DNA of 46,997 nucleotides from NCBI GenBank assembly GCA_003246895.1, contig QKCL01000055.1:1-46997 (forward strand), read 5' to 3'. The notes beneath the pieces are model-generated. The model was given only the letters and a program-made list of their open reading frames with translations, ran no database searches and had not been told where the DNA came from. Positions 7,711-16,773 of the stretch are shown here, in pieces. Origin of the DNA: Spirochaetota bacterium (GTDB lineage Bacteria > Spirochaetota > UBA4802 > UBA5550). How positions within the stretch are numbered: position 1 is the stretch's first letter; every line of letters begins with the position of its first letter. Position numbers and translations under genes: made by a program.

Positions 7711-7758
7711 CATGTTTAAATACAATTTAGAGAATTAGTTCTCAACTCTGTATAAATC

Positions 7759-9237
7759 TTAGAACTTCCAGATAAGAGGCACAATTACGATTACAAGAAC
7801 CATTGTAAGTAACTGTGGGAACCATCCAGCTTTGATATAGTCCATGAAAGAAAGTTTTCCAGGACCAAGTACTATTGTGTTTGGAGGTGTGGCAATTGGA
7901 GTCATGAAACAAAGAGACGCAGCCATTGCACATCCCATAACTATAGGAGCAGGGTTAATTCCAAGTCCCTGAGCAGATGCAATACCTATAGGAGCAACGA
8001 TCAGAGTAGTTGCAGTGTTAGATGCAAACTGAGTTAGTGTTGCTGTAATAAGAATTACACCGATAAGAAGTCCGATAGGAGAACCAGCAACAAGGCTGTT
8101 CATTCCTTCTGCTATCATTCCAACAGCACCTGTTTTATCAAGAGCAGATGATGCAGGGAACATACATGCAAAAAGGAAAATTGTTGTCCATGATACAGAG
8201 TCAGTTGCTTCTTTCCATGTGATGATTTTTGTTGCAATAACAAGAGTTGCACCAAGAGCAGCAGCAACAAGAAGGTTGATATGAAGAGTCTTTCCAATGA
8301 AAGGAACATATTTACCAGCAGCCATTACAAAGATAACTATTGCGAAAAGAATTACAGCAAGAGGCATTTTGTTTGTTCTGAACTTGAAGTTATCATCGAG
8401 TTTTGGTCCTTCATAGTCATCCCCTGAAGTATCAATTGTACCTTGAGGAAGGAATCTTAGGCCAAATGTCATGAAAGCTATAGTAGCAATAATTGCTATT
8501 GGCGCACCAATATAGGCGAATTCAAAGAATCCGAAACCTGGAACACCAGCTTTTTCCATAACACCATTAGCAACACCGTTTGGAGGAGTACCGATAAGAG
8601 TCATAGTACCACCGAATGATGCAGCATAGGCCATGGCCATCATGAACTGTTTTGTTGAGAATCCGGCTTTTCCGATTACAGCAAGAACGATTGGAAGGAA
8701 ACATACAACCGCACCTGTGTTAGAAAGGAATGCAGAAAGAAGAGCAATAGTTCCCATGATGAAAAGGAGTACTTTCTTCTCATTTCCGCCGCCTTTTTCA
8801 ACTGCCCATTTACCAACTTTGTCAGCAAATCCTGTTCTGAATAGAGCCTCTCCCATCATGAACATGAAAAGGAATATCAGTGTCCATTGGTTGGCAAAGT
8901 CTTTAAATGCTACTGCCGGCTTTAGTATACCAAGAAGTACAAACATTGCAGTAGCGACCAGAGGAATGATCTCAGTAAGGAAAAGAACAAACGCAACACC
9001 AATAATAGCTATTGACATGTAAGCCTTTTTCTTATCGACCTTCTTGGCAGCTGGAGCCTCAGCTTTCTTTGGCTCTACCTTTTTCTCTTCGACTTTTGTA
9101 GCATCTTTCTTTGCTACGACTTTTTTTGCATCTTCAGCTGCATAAGCTTTTGTTGAAAAACTGTCCACTGAAGTGATAGTGGCCATGCCACCGAATGCTA
9201 AAAACAGAGTGAGAAATAAAATCCCAAACTTTTTCAT
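7759..9237 (-). CDS. DASS/SLC13-family dicarboxylate:Na+ symporter with signal peptide and Lys-rich linker
   Basis: The 492-residue carrier has two SNT motifs typical of the divalent anion:Na+ symporter family (AFLSNTGAVVCFLP and FASNTATTLIVAPIG). It also has TLIGTPPNGV and a matching TPPNTIVLGPG in the second half, the usual inverted repeat. Likely substrates are succinate and related dicarboxylates, because it lies next to the succinate-to-propionate operon. Unusual for the family, residues 1-33 form a cleavable-looking signal peptide ending in KAYA. A linker of about 40 residues, rich in Lys, Ala and Glu, follows before the first membrane helix at about residue 75. The start has a strong AGGAGG. 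A paralogue lies at 21495. Confidence 0.88.
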   Translation of the reverse strand: MKKFGILFLTLFLAFGGMATITSVDSFSTKAYAAEDAKKVVAKKDATKVEEKKVEPKKAEAPAAKKVDKKKAYMSIAIIGVAFVLFLTEIIPLVATAMFVLLGILKPAVAFKDFANQWTLIFLFMFMMGEALFRTGFADKVGKWAVEKGGGNEKKVLLFIMGTIALLSAFLSNTGAVVCFLPIVLAVIGKAGFSTKQFMMAMAYAASFGGTMTLIGTPPNGVANGVMEKAGVPGFGFFEFAYIGAPIAIIATIAFMTFGLRFLPQGTIDTSGDDYEGPKLDDNFKFRTNKMPLAVILFAIVIFVMAAGKYVPFIGKTLHINLLVAAALGATLVIATKIITWKEATDSVSWTTIFLFACMFPASSALDKTGAVGMIAEGMNSLVAGSPIGLLIGVILITATLTQFASNTATTLIVAPIGIASAQGLGINPAPIVMGCAMAASLCFMTPIATPPNTIVLGPGKLSFMDYIKAGWFPQLLTMVLVIVIVPLIWKF

Positions 9238-9263
9238 TAGTGTGAACCTCCTATAAAATTCTT

Positions 9264-9293
9264 ATTATCCGGAAATATCCGTATAACTTGCAA
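9264..9293 (-). promoter_or_regulatory. Possible promoter of DASS gene 1
   Basis: On the minus strand TTGCAA (9293-9288) and GATAAT (9269-9264) are 18 bp apart, about 25 bp upstream of the AGGAGG of the transporter gene. It is the best hexamer pair in the spacer, but the region is AT-rich. Confidence 0.38.
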
Positions 9294-9679
9294 GGTTGTG
9301 TATATATTTGTTTTTTTGTAAGCTCAGGTATTAAATATTACTTATTTAACATTAAAATATTATTTCAGTTTATATTCACGCTGTTGAATTGATTTAGCAA
9401 AGCATCAAACAACACGTTATATATTGAATATAAGAAATTTAGGTAAAAGAAGTATGTAAAAGATATGAAAACCAATTTAAAAATTAACAGCAATAATCAA
9501 TATAACATGATTAAACCAGCTGCCTGCTATAGCAACATTAACAGCCATAATAAATTATAAATCAGTTGTGAAAGATCAACAGCAAATTCAAAGTGTTGCG
9601 ATATTACAACACAGTTACAAATAAGTCAATCATTAATAACGAATAATTTTATAAATTTGTAATAATTAAATTTTAAATC
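9294..9679. other. AT-rich upstream region of DASS gene 1
   Basis: No gene is seen. It contains an inverted repeat GTGTTG/CAACAC (9593-9598 and 9607-9612) and several AACA-rich stretches that could bind a regulator of the transporter gene. None matches an operator I can name. Confidence 0.4.
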
Positions 9680-9700
9680 GGAGCCGGCAAAGCCGGCTCC
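9680..9700 (-). terminator. Terminator of the succinate-to-propionate operon
   Basis: GGAGCCGGC and GCCGGCTCC form a perfect 9-bp GC-rich stem around AAA, 8 bp after the stop of the decarboxylase beta-subunit gene. On the minus strand GATTTAAAATTTAATT follows. Confidence 0.85.
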
Positions 9701-9708
9701 TGTATTTT

Positions 9709-10875
9709 TTACCCAAAAAGGGAAAGTAGTACACCAGCAGAAACGGCTGAACCGATAACACCGGCAACGTTTGGTCCCATTGCATGCATGAGCAGGAAGT
9801 TTGCTGGATTTGATTTCTGACCAACAACCTGAGATACCCTTGCTGCCATTGGAACAGCAGATACTCCCGCAGAACCGATAAGTGGGTTAATTGGGTTTTT
9901 AAGGAATATGTTCATTACTTTTGCAAGAAGAACACCTGCGCCAGTACCTATACCGAACGCTACAACACCAAGTGCAAGAATAGCAAGTGTCTTAACGTTA
10001 AGGAAAGCAGTACCTGTTGCAGTAGCACCAACAGAAACACCGAGGAAAATAGTGACGATGTTTATAAGTGCATTCTGTGATGTTTCTGAAAGACGTCCTG
10101 TACATCCGCACTCTCTGAAAAGGTTACCAAGCATAAGCATACCGATCAGAGGAGCAGCAGCAGGAATAATTAAGCTTACTATGATTGTTACAACTATAGG
10201 GAATATTATTTTCTCAGTCTGAGAAACCGACCTTAGCTGTTTCATAACAATTTTTCTTTCATGATCAGTAGTAAGAGCCTTCATTATTGGCGGCTGGATA
10301 ATAGGAACAAGCGCCATGTATGAATAAGCTGCTACAGCAATTGGCCCCAGAAGATGTGAAGCCAGTTTTGATGAAAGGTAAATCGCAGTAGGACCATCAG
10401 CACCGCCGATGATACCGATAGATGCAGCTTCCTGAGCTGTAAAAAGTCCAGACATGATCGCACCCATGAAAGTTACGAAAATACCGAACTGTGCAGCTGC
10501 ACCAAGAAGCAGAGATTTTGGATTAGCAATTAGTGGTCCAAAGTCTGTCATCGCACCAACACCCATGAAAATGAGTGGAGGGAATATACCGAGGTGGTCA
10601 CCCAGGAAAAGATATCCAAGAAGTCCGCCTGGTTCAACTGTCTCAATAACACCTGCCGCAACATCTATATGCAGGTGAGGATGAGCCATGAGGTTTGCGA
10701 ATGGAAGGTTAGTTAATAACATACCAAAAGCAATAGGTACCAGCAGAAGGGGCTCAAAGCCTTTCTTGATAGCCAAGAAGAAAAGGATAAGCGAAACACA
10801 GATCATTACCATCTGCTGCCATCCAAGGCCATAGAAACCGGTACTTTGTAAAAAGTTCATTAAAGCCGTATTCAT
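9709..10875 (-). CDS. mmdB: Na+-translocating methylmalonyl-CoA decarboxylase, beta subunit
   Basis: This is the integral membrane Na+ channel subunit of the biotin-dependent decarboxylase family (OadB/MmdB/GcdB). It couples decarboxylation of carboxybiotin to Na+ export. The 388-residue chain has about ten hydrophobic segments. It carries the family hallmarks [31 protein letters not shown] and [14 protein letters not shown] with [19 protein letters not shown]. Its length fits the family. It is the last gene of the operon, 28 bp after the biotin carrier gene. Methylmalonyl-CoA rather than oxaloacetate is inferred as substrate because mutase and epimerase genes share the operon. Confidence 0.93.
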   Translation of the reverse strand: MNTALMNFLQSTGFYGLGWQQMVMICVSLILFFLAIKKGFEPLLLVPIAFGMLLTNLPFANLMAHPHLHIDVAAGVIETVEPGGLLGYLFLGDHLGIFPPLIFMGVGAMTDFGPLIANPKSLLLGAAAQFGIFVTFMGAIMSGLFTAQEAASIGIIGGADGPTAIYLSSKLASHLLGPIAVAAYSYMALVPIIQPPIMKALTTDHERKIVMKQLRSVSQTEKIIFPIVVTIIVSLIIPAAAPLIGMLMLGNLFRECGCTGRLSETSQNALINIVTIFLGVSVGATATGTAFLNVKTLAILALGVVAFGIGTGAGVLLAKVMNIFLKNPINPLIGSAGVSAVPMAARVSQVVGQKSNPANFLLMHAMGPNVAGVIGSAVSAGVLLSLFG

Positions 10876-10903
10876 TTTAAAATCTCCTTATTAGATTATG
10901 ATC

Positions 10904-11284
10904 TTATCCAATCACAATCAGAACTTGTCCAGATTCTACTGAAGCTCCCTGCGCAACTTTTACTTCTTTAACTGTACCGCCAACTGGTGTGGCAATATCA
11001 TTTTCCATTTTCATAGCTTCAAGTACAAGTACAACATCTCCTGCTGCAACTGTATCGCCAGCTTTTACATTGAGTTTGAAAACTGTTCCTGGAAGTGGAG
11101 CTGTTATTGTACCGCTTCCGCCTGCTGCTGGAGCCGCTGCTGGAGCTGGAGCTGCTGCTGGAGCTGGAGCTGCTGCTGGAGCTGCTGCTGGTCTTGACAC
11201 TGGAGCTGCTACAGAAACACCACCGATTTCCTCAACTCCTACTTCATATTCTGTTCCGTTTACTACAACTTTAAAGTTCTTCAT
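10904..11284 (-). CDS. mmdC: Biotin carrier (gamma) subunit of the decarboxylase
   Basis: The 126-residue protein has a short N-terminal beta segment ([20 protein letters not shown]) and an Ala/Pro linker built of PAAAPA-type repeats at about residues 28-55. A biotinyl/lipoyl domain follows, with the biotin site EAMKMEN (Lys is biotinylated). It ferries CO2 from the alpha-subunit to the membrane beta-subunit. The chosen ATG has AAAGGGAGA at good spacing; an upstream in-frame TTG at 11308 lies before that site and is not used. In the family the flexible linker lets the carrier domain swing between active sites. Confidence 0.92.
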   Translation of the reverse strand: MKNFKVVVNGTEYEVGVEEIGGVSVAAPVSRPAAAPAAAPAPAAAPAPAAAPAAGGSGTITAPLPGTVFKLNVKAGDTVAAGDVVLVLEAMKMENDIATPVGGTVKEVKVAQGASVESGQVLIVIG

Positions 11285-11308
11285 TCTTGAATCTCCCTTT
11301 AATTTCAA

Positions 11309-11704
11309 TTAGAATCTAGTGTTCATCTGATCCGCAACAGCAGCTCTGTGCCATGCAGGTGAACTTTCAATTGATTTTCTAACATTTTTAACAACAATAT
11401 TGTTTGCTGATGTGCCGAGAGCGGCAGCAACAACGGCTGATATTACAGCAATTAGTTCCTGGTTGTCACCCCTCGCCGGAGCAGCAGCAGATGCTGACTG
11501 TACAGCCGTCTTGGGGTTTTCAGGCTTTTTTACGAGAATAGCCGCCATCAAACCGATTACAAATTGCAGTATTATCAATACTATAAATGTTATTCCCATA
11601 CCCATAACAACTGTGACTAGTACACCAGTAAGCTGGTCGCTTTTTGCCATTGTTTTAATGAGCTCAGGGTTTGCGAATGTTTTTAAAAGAGTCGCCATAT
11701 CCAT
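11309..11704 (-). CDS. mmdD: OadG-family small membrane (delta) subunit of the decarboxylase
   Basis: The 131-residue protein has one N-terminal membrane helix at about residues 28-56 (GMGITFIVLIILQFVIGLMA). An Ala-rich linker and a polar C-terminal segment, SSPAWHRAAVADQMNTRF, follow. This is the architecture of the OadG/MmdD scaffold that holds the alpha and beta subunits together. The ATG at 11704 has GGAG 9 bp upstream. It lies between the alpha and biotin-carrier genes as in other decarboxylase operons. Confidence 0.88.
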   Translation of the reverse strand: MDMATLLKTFANPELIKTMAKSDQLTGVLVTVVMGMGITFIVLIILQFVIGLMAAILVKKPENPKTAVQSASAAAPARGDNQELIAVISAVVAAALGTSANNIVVKNVRKSIESSPAWHRAAVADQMNTRF

Positions 11705-11722
11705 ATTAAGTACTCCTATACC

Positions 11723-13273
11723 TTATAGAGGTAAGTTATCGTGCTTCTTAGCTGGAAGAGTATCTCTTTTACCTTCAAGCATAATAAGCGCGTCAATAAT
11801 TCTTTTTCTTGATGTAGATGGAATGATAACATCGTCAACAAATCCTCTTTCTGCTGCTTTGTAAGGATTGCTGAAGTTTTCATTGTACTCATCAAGTCTT
11901 TCCTGCTTGGTTTTGTTTGGATCTTTGGATTCTTTTATTTCCTTAGCGAAAATAACGTTAACTGCTCCATCACCACCCATAACTGCAATTTCTGCTGATG
12001 GCCAAGCAAATACCATGTCAGCACCAAGAGATTTTGAACACATAGCAAGGTTAGCACCACCATATGATTTTCTTGTTACAAGAGTAATCTTTGGTACAGT
12101 AGCTTCACTGTATGCATAAAGAATCTTGGCACCATGTCTGATTATTCCGCCGTATTCCTGAGCTGTTCCTGGAAGGTATCCTGGAGTGTCACAGATTGTT
12201 AATAGTGGAATATTGAATGCGTCACAAGTTCTGATGAATCTTGCACATTTGTCTGAACAGTTAATGTCTAGACATCCTGCCATAACCATTGGCTGGTTAG
12301 CAATGATACCTACTGATTTTCCATTCAGTCTTGCGAAACATGTTATGATGTTTTTCGCATAAAGAGGCATATACTCCATGTAGTCTGCGTTATCAACTAT
12401 ACCTGCGATAACATCGAACATGTTGTAAGCCTTGTTTGCACTGTCAGGAATGATAGTATCAAATTCAGGATTTTCTCTGTTTATATCATCTGAACATTCA
12501 AACTCAGGAGCAAGTTCCATGTTGTTTGAAGGCAGGAAGCTAAGTAATCTTCTTATTTCAGCGATACATGTTTCGTCATCACTTGAAAGGAAGTTAGCAC
12601 ATCCACTAACAGAGTTGTGTGTTTTAGCTCCACCGAGCTGCTCAGCTGTTACAACTTCTCCGGTTACCGCTTTGATAACGTTTGGACCTGTAATGAACAT
12701 CTGAGATGTCTGATCTACCATGAAGATAAAGTCAGTAAGTGCAGGAGAGTAAACCGCTCCACCAGCGCATGGTCCCATGATAGCTGATATCTGTGGTACT
12801 ACACCTGAGAATCTTGAGTTTCTGAAGAAAATTTCTCCATAACCGTTAAGAGCATCAACAGCTTCCTGTATTCTAGCTCCGCCGGAGTCGTTCATACCAA
12901 CAACAGGTGCACCAACTTTTGCAGCGTTATCAAGTACTTTAACGATTTTGTCAGCGTGTTTCTCTCCAAGAGATCCACCGATTACAGTAAAGTCCTGAGA
13001 AAACGCATAAACGATTCTTCCGTCAACCTGTCCGTAACCTGTTACTACTGACTCTCCGTCCATTTTTGTGCTGGCCATGTCGAAGTTAACACATCTGTGT
13101 ATTACAAATGCATCAATTTCAACAAATGTTCCTTCATCGAAAAGAAGGTTAAGTCTTTCTCTGGCAGTAAGTTTACCTTTTTGGTGTTGTGCATCAATCT
13201 TCTTAACACCACCGCCTAGAGCAATTTTTTCTTTTTTTTCTTTTAAGAACTTAATTTTGTCACTAACAGACAT
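11723..13273 (-). CDS. mmdA: Methylmalonyl-CoA decarboxylase alpha subunit (carboxyltransferase)
   Basis: The 516-residue cytoplasmic subunit transfers the carboxyl group of (S)-methylmalonyl-CoA to biotin. It belongs to the acyl-CoA carboxylase carboxyltransferase family. It has the KLTARERLNLLFDEGTFVEI start region, oxyanion-hole segments MNDSGGARIQEAVDALNGYG and MGPCAGGAVYSPALTDF, and the second-domain block ADMVFAWPSAEIAVMGGDGA. Length is typical. The same fold serves as PCC beta. The operon encodes no biotin carboxylase but does encode MmdB and OadG-type subunits, which points to the decarboxylase. Confidence 0.92.
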   Translation of the reverse strand: MSVSDKIKFLKEKKEKIALGGGVKKIDAQHQKGKLTARERLNLLFDEGTFVEIDAFVIHRCVNFDMASTKMDGESVVTGYGQVDGRIVYAFSQDFTVIGGSLGEKHADKIVKVLDNAAKVGAPVVGMNDSGGARIQEAVDALNGYGEIFFRNSRFSGVVPQISAIMGPCAGGAVYSPALTDFIFMVDQTSQMFITGPNVIKAVTGEVVTAEQLGGAKTHNSVSGCANFLSSDDETCIAEIRRLLSFLPSNNMELAPEFECSDDINRENPEFDTIIPDSANKAYNMFDVIAGIVDNADYMEYMPLYAKNIITCFARLNGKSVGIIANQPMVMAGCLDINCSDKCARFIRTCDAFNIPLLTICDTPGYLPGTAQEYGGIIRHGAKILYAYSEATVPKITLVTRKSYGGANLAMCSKSLGADMVFAWPSAEIAVMGGDGAVNVIFAKEIKESKDPNKTKQERLDEYNENFSNPYKAAERGFVDDVIIPSTSRKRIIDALIMLEGKRDTLPAKKHDNLPL

Positions 13274-13290
13274 ATATTGCCTCCAATATC

Positions 13291-13692
13291 TTATCTTTCG
13301 CTTAACTCTACAAGTACACCGTTAGTACTTTTTGGATGAACGAAAGCTATTTTTGCTCCGCCTGCTCCGTATCTGGGCTTCTCATCAATCATTTTGTAGC
13401 CCTTAGCCTGCATGTCTGCAATTGCCTGTTCAATATTTTCTACTCTGAATGCAAGGTGCTGAATCCCCTCACCTTTCTTTTCGATGTACTTGGCAATTGG
13501 ACCGTCAGGTGCTGTTGATTCAAGAAGTTCTACTTCTGCATCACCACATGGCAGGAAAGCAACACGAACTTTTTGCTCTTCAACTACTTCTGTTCCCATT
13601 GCCTCAAGACCGAGTGCATCAGTATAGAATTTAGTTGAAGCTTCCAGATCATTAACAGCTATACCTATATGGTCAACTTTTAATGCTTTCAT
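13291..13692 (-). CDS. mce: Methylmalonyl-CoA epimerase
   Basis: The 133-residue vicinal-oxygen-chelate protein interconverts (R)- and (S)-methylmalonyl-CoA. It starts KVDHIGIAVNDLEAS and has VELLEST, GEGIQHLAFRVENIE and a C-terminal KSTNGVLVELSE, all typical of the family. The metal-binding His in DHIG and in QHLAF and the Glu in VELSE are present. It links the mutase product to the (S)-specific decarboxylase. It lies 17 bp before mmdA and 11 bp after meaB. Confidence 0.94.
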   Translation of the reverse strand: MKALKVDHIGIAVNDLEASTKFYTDALGLEAMGTEVVEEQKVRVAFLPCGDAEVELLESTAPDGPIAKYIEKKGEGIQHLAFRVENIEQAIADMQAKGYKMIDEKPRYGAGGAKIAFVHPKSTNGVLVELSER

Positions 13693-13703
13693 CTTTTTTC
13701 CTC

Positions 13704-14645
13704 CTAGCTTAAATTTAATTTTCCTAATATCAAATCTGTTGCCGTATAAGGATCTGACTCCTTAGCAACAATTTTTTGCGCCAGTTCTTCGAACATACCA
13801 CCATTAGTTGTTTTTTCGAGCAACACCCTGGTCATTCTGTCCTTAACGAGATTCATGAGAGAATTCTTTCTATTCTCAACTCTTCTCTTGAATCCGTTAC
13901 CGCTTTCGAGCATATATTCTTTATGTTTGGCAATAGATTCCAGAACTCCCTCTATGCCTTCATTATTAGCCGCAATAGTCATATCAACAGGCGGAATCCA
14001 GCTTCTGTCTTCCTTCAGTTCAAGCATCATTGCAATTTCATTCTTTGTTTTAATTGCGCCATCCCTGTCTGCTTTATTTATTACAAAAACATCTCCAATT
14101 TCCATTACACCGGCTTTAATAGCCTGAATGTCATCACCTAACCCAGGCACGGAGACGAGTACTGTAGTGTCACACGCCTTTACTATATCCACTTCTGATT
14201 GGCCAACACCAACCGTTTCAATGAAAATATAATCGCAACCGAATATATCGAGAATATCGACGGCAGCTCCTGTTGCTTCCGAAATACCGCCAAGATGACC
14301 CCTGGCTCCCATCGAGCGTATGAATACTCCATCATCAGTATTAAGGTCACTCATTCTAACTCTGTCTCCCAGGATAGCCCCTCCTGTAAAAGGGCTGGTT
14401 GGGTCAATTGCAATAACCCCCACTGAGGCGCCGGTTTTCCTGACTGACTTGACAAGCTTGTCGGTCAGGGTACTTTTCCCGGCCCCTGGAGGGCCGGTAA
14501 TGCCTATGATATAAGCATTACCGGTATTTTTATATAGATCTTTTAAAAGAATCTGATCTACATCTTCATTGTTTTCAACTATGGATATAAGACGGGCAGC
14601 TGCCCTTTTTTCACCGTTAAGAAGTCTTTCCTTCAGGTTATCCAT
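13704..14645 (-). CDS. meaB: MeaB/ArgK-family GTPase, methylmalonyl-CoA mutase chaperone
   Basis: The 313-residue G protein protects the mutase from inactivation and gates cofactor exchange. It has the P-loop GPPGAGKSTL at about residue 52, AIDPTSPFTGGAILGDRVRM, IRSMGARGHLGG, the switch ETVGVGQSEVDI and the guanine-binding NKAD near residue 191. Length is within the family range. It lies directly after the cobalamin-binding mutase subunit gene. Its C-terminus lacks the RRR...W block of the meaB remnant at 2338, so the two are different subgroups rather than recent copies. Confidence 0.93.
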   Translation of the reverse strand: MDNLKERLLNGEKRAAARLISIVENNEDVDQILLKDLYKNTGNAYIIGITGPPGAGKSTLTDKLVKSVRKTGASVGVIAIDPTSPFTGGAILGDRVRMSDLNTDDGVFIRSMGARGHLGGISEATGAAVDILDIFGCDYIFIETVGVGQSEVDIVKACDTTVLVSVPGLGDDIQAIKAGVMEIGDVFVINKADRDGAIKTKNEIAMMLELKEDRSWIPPVDMTIAANNEGIEGVLESIAKHKEYMLESGNGFKRRVENRKNSLMNLVKDRMTRVLLEKTTNGGMFEELAQKIVAKESDPYTATDLILGKLNLS

Positions 14646-14660
14646 AATCTTAAACCCCTG

Positions 14661-15056
14661 TTATTTTTTTACGTTAGCTTTAATAAAGTCTATTGTTACA
14701 GTTGTAGGTGTACCTGGAGTAAATACTTCAGCACATCCTTTTTCTTTAAGGTATGGGATATCATCCGCAGGAATAACTCCACCACCTATGAAAAGAATGT
14801 CATCTCCACCTTTTTCTTTAAGCAGTTCTTTAACTCTAGGAAGCAGTGTGCTGTGTGCTCCTGAAAGGATACTGCAAGCAACGCAATCAACGTCTTCCTG
14901 GATTGCTGCGTTTGCTATCTGCTCTGGAGTCTGACGAAGACCAGTATAGATAACTTCCATACCTGCGTCTCTTAAAGCTCTAGCTACAACTTTAGCTCCT
15001 CTATCGTGACCGTCAAGTCCAGGTTTTGCTACCAAAACTCTTATAGGTTTACTCAT
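14661..15056 (-). CDS. mcmB: Methylmalonyl-CoA mutase, small cobalamin-binding subunit
   Basis: The 131-residue protein is a free-standing B12-binding domain. It carries the base-off DxHxxG motif in [16 protein letters not shown] (His is the lower cobalt ligand, with the partner Lys and Asp in place). [17 protein letters not shown] and EVFTPGTP are also typical. It pairs with the large subunit encoded next to it to form a split mutase. Start codon follows GGAGG-like bases (AGGAGGATTTGAA). Confidence 0.95.
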   Translation of the reverse strand: MSKPIRVLVAKPGLDGHDRGAKVVARALRDAGMEVIYTGLRQTPEQIANAAIQEDVDCVACSILSGAHSTLLPRVKELLKEKGGDDILFIGGGVIPADDIPYLKEKGCAEVFTPGTPTTVTIDFIKANVKK

Positions 15057-15118
15057 TTCAAATCCTCCTGGAATCCTTATCTTATAAATTTACAGTTTGC
15101 TGATATTCGCCGAAAACT

Positions 15119-16726
15119 TTAAGTTTTAACAGCAGCAAGAATATAAGGCATAACGTTTTCGTCGCCTTCACAAGCTTTCTTAAGTGCAGCAAGAGCGGCA
15201 TCAGTAGCAGCCTGATCTCTACTAGCTCTAACGCCCTGAGTCTTCTTCTTCATAGATTCTCCAACAGAAGGATCAACTTTAAGAAGGTCTTTTGGTGGCT
15301 GCTCTTCAATCTGGAATTTGTTCATACCAACGATAACAGTTTTTCCAGCTTCAATATCTTTCTGATAGTTGTAAGCTGAATCCATGATTTCCTGCTGGAT
15401 GTAACCTTTTTCGATAGCAGCAACAGCTCCGCCAAGATCATCAATTTTCTTGATGTATTCCATAGCTTTTGCTTCAATTTCGTTAGTTTTGGCTTCAACA
15501 AAGTAAGAACCGGCAAGTGGGTCGATTGAGTTAGTTACACCACTTTCATAAGCAACGATCTGCTGAGTTCTAAGAGCTACCCTTACTGAATCTTCTGTTG
15601 GAAGAGCAAGAGCTTCGTCTTTAGAGTTTGTGTGTAGAGACTGAGTTCCACCCATTACAGCAGCAAGTGTCTGAATAGCAACCCTTACGATGTTGTTTTC
15701 AGGCTGCTGAGCAGTAAGTGTTGATCCACCTGTTTGTGTGTGGAATTTAAGAGACCATGATTTAGATTTTTTAGCTTTAAATCTGTCTTTCATGATTTTT
15801 GCCCAAAGTCTTCTTGCAGCTCTGTATTTTGCAACTTCTTCAAGAAGGTCATTGTGAGCGTTAAAGAAGAAAGAAAGTCTTGATGCGAAACTGTCTACGT
15901 CAAGACCAGCTTTGATAGCTGCATCAACGTAAGCGATACCGTCTGCAAGTGTAAAACCAACTTCCTGAGCAGCTGTAGAACCAGCTTCCCTGATGTGGTA
16001 TCCTGAAATACTGATAGTATTCCACTGTGGAACTTCTTTTGAACAGTATTCGAAAATGTTAGTGATAAGTCTGATTGACGCTGCAGGAGGGAAAATGTAT
16101 GTTCCCCTTGCGATGTACTCTTTAAGAACGTCATTCTGAATTGTTCCTCTCAGCTTGTCAGCAGTTGTTCCCTGCTTTTCAGCAACAGCTATATACATAG
16201 CGAGAAGAACAGATGCAGGAGCGTTGATTGTCATTGATGTACTTACTTCACCAAGGTCAATTCCTCCGAAAAGGATTTCCATGTCAGCAAGTGAGTCAAT
16301 AGCAACACCAACTTTTCCTACTTCTCCTTCTGATAGAGAATCATCTGAGTCATATCCAATCTGAGTTGGAAGGTCCATAGCAACAGAAAGTCCCATTGAA
16401 CCGTTTGCGATAAGATACTTGTATCTTTCGTTAGATGCTTCAGCTGTAGCGAAACCAGCGTACATCCTCATTGTCCAGAATCTACCTCTGTACATTGTAT
16501 CCTGAACACCCCTTGTGAATGGGTATTCGCCAGGAAATCCAATTTCTTCAGCATAGTTAGTGTTCTGAACATCCAGTGGAGTATAAAGTCTTTTGACATC
16601 TTCTCCGGAACCAGTAACGAATTTTGCAAGTCTCTCAGGTCTTTTTGCAAGGCCTGCAGCGACTTGTGCATCGTACTCGTCACTTTTAGCTTTAATCTCT
16701 TTGAGTGTTTCCTCGTTGAACATCAT
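15119..16726 (-). CDS. mcmA: Methylmalonyl-CoA mutase, large catalytic subunit
   Basis: The 535-residue TIM-barrel subunit converts succinyl-CoA and (R)-methylmalonyl-CoA by a radical B12 mechanism. It shows [80 protein letters not shown] and [10 protein letters not shown]. These fit methylmalonyl-CoA mutases rather than isobutyryl-CoA mutases, though exact substrate is inferred from the operon. It lacks the B12 domain, which the next gene supplies. Two adjacent ATGs exist (16726, 16723), preceded by AAGGGGGAA. Confidence 0.94.
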   Translation of the reverse strand: MMFNEETLKEIKAKSDEYDAQVAAGLAKRPERLAKFVTGSGEDVKRLYTPLDVQNTNYAEEIGFPGEYPFTRGVQDTMYRGRFWTMRMYAGFATAEASNERYKYLIANGSMGLSVAMDLPTQIGYDSDDSLSEGEVGKVGVAIDSLADMEILFGGIDLGEVSTSMTINAPASVLLAMYIAVAEKQGTTADKLRGTIQNDVLKEYIARGTYIFPPAASIRLITNIFEYCSKEVPQWNTISISGYHIREAGSTAAQEVGFTLADGIAYVDAAIKAGLDVDSFASRLSFFFNAHNDLLEEVAKYRAARRLWAKIMKDRFKAKKSKSWSLKFHTQTGGSTLTAQQPENNIVRVAIQTLAAVMGGTQSLHTNSKDEALALPTEDSVRVALRTQQIVAYESGVTNSIDPLAGSYFVEAKTNEIEAKAMEYIKKIDDLGGAVAAIEKGYIQQEIMDSAYNYQKDIEAGKTVIVGMNKFQIEEQPPKDLLKVDPSVGESMKKKTQGVRASRDQAATDAALAALKKACEGDENVMPYILAAVKT

Positions 16727-16773
16727 ATGTGTTCCCCCTTTATAATCTTGAAAATTATAATCTGCTAAACTTT

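Noticed and set aside
8115-8309. Leu-rich frame on the minus strand inside the DASS gene
   Set aside because: It is a shadow of the transporter in another frame; its Leu runs come from the repeated GCA/AGC codons.
11100-11200. GCTGCTGGAGCT repeats as a tandem-repeat locus or CRISPR-like array
   Set aside because: They code for the Ala/Pro linker of the biotin carrier and have no spacer structure.
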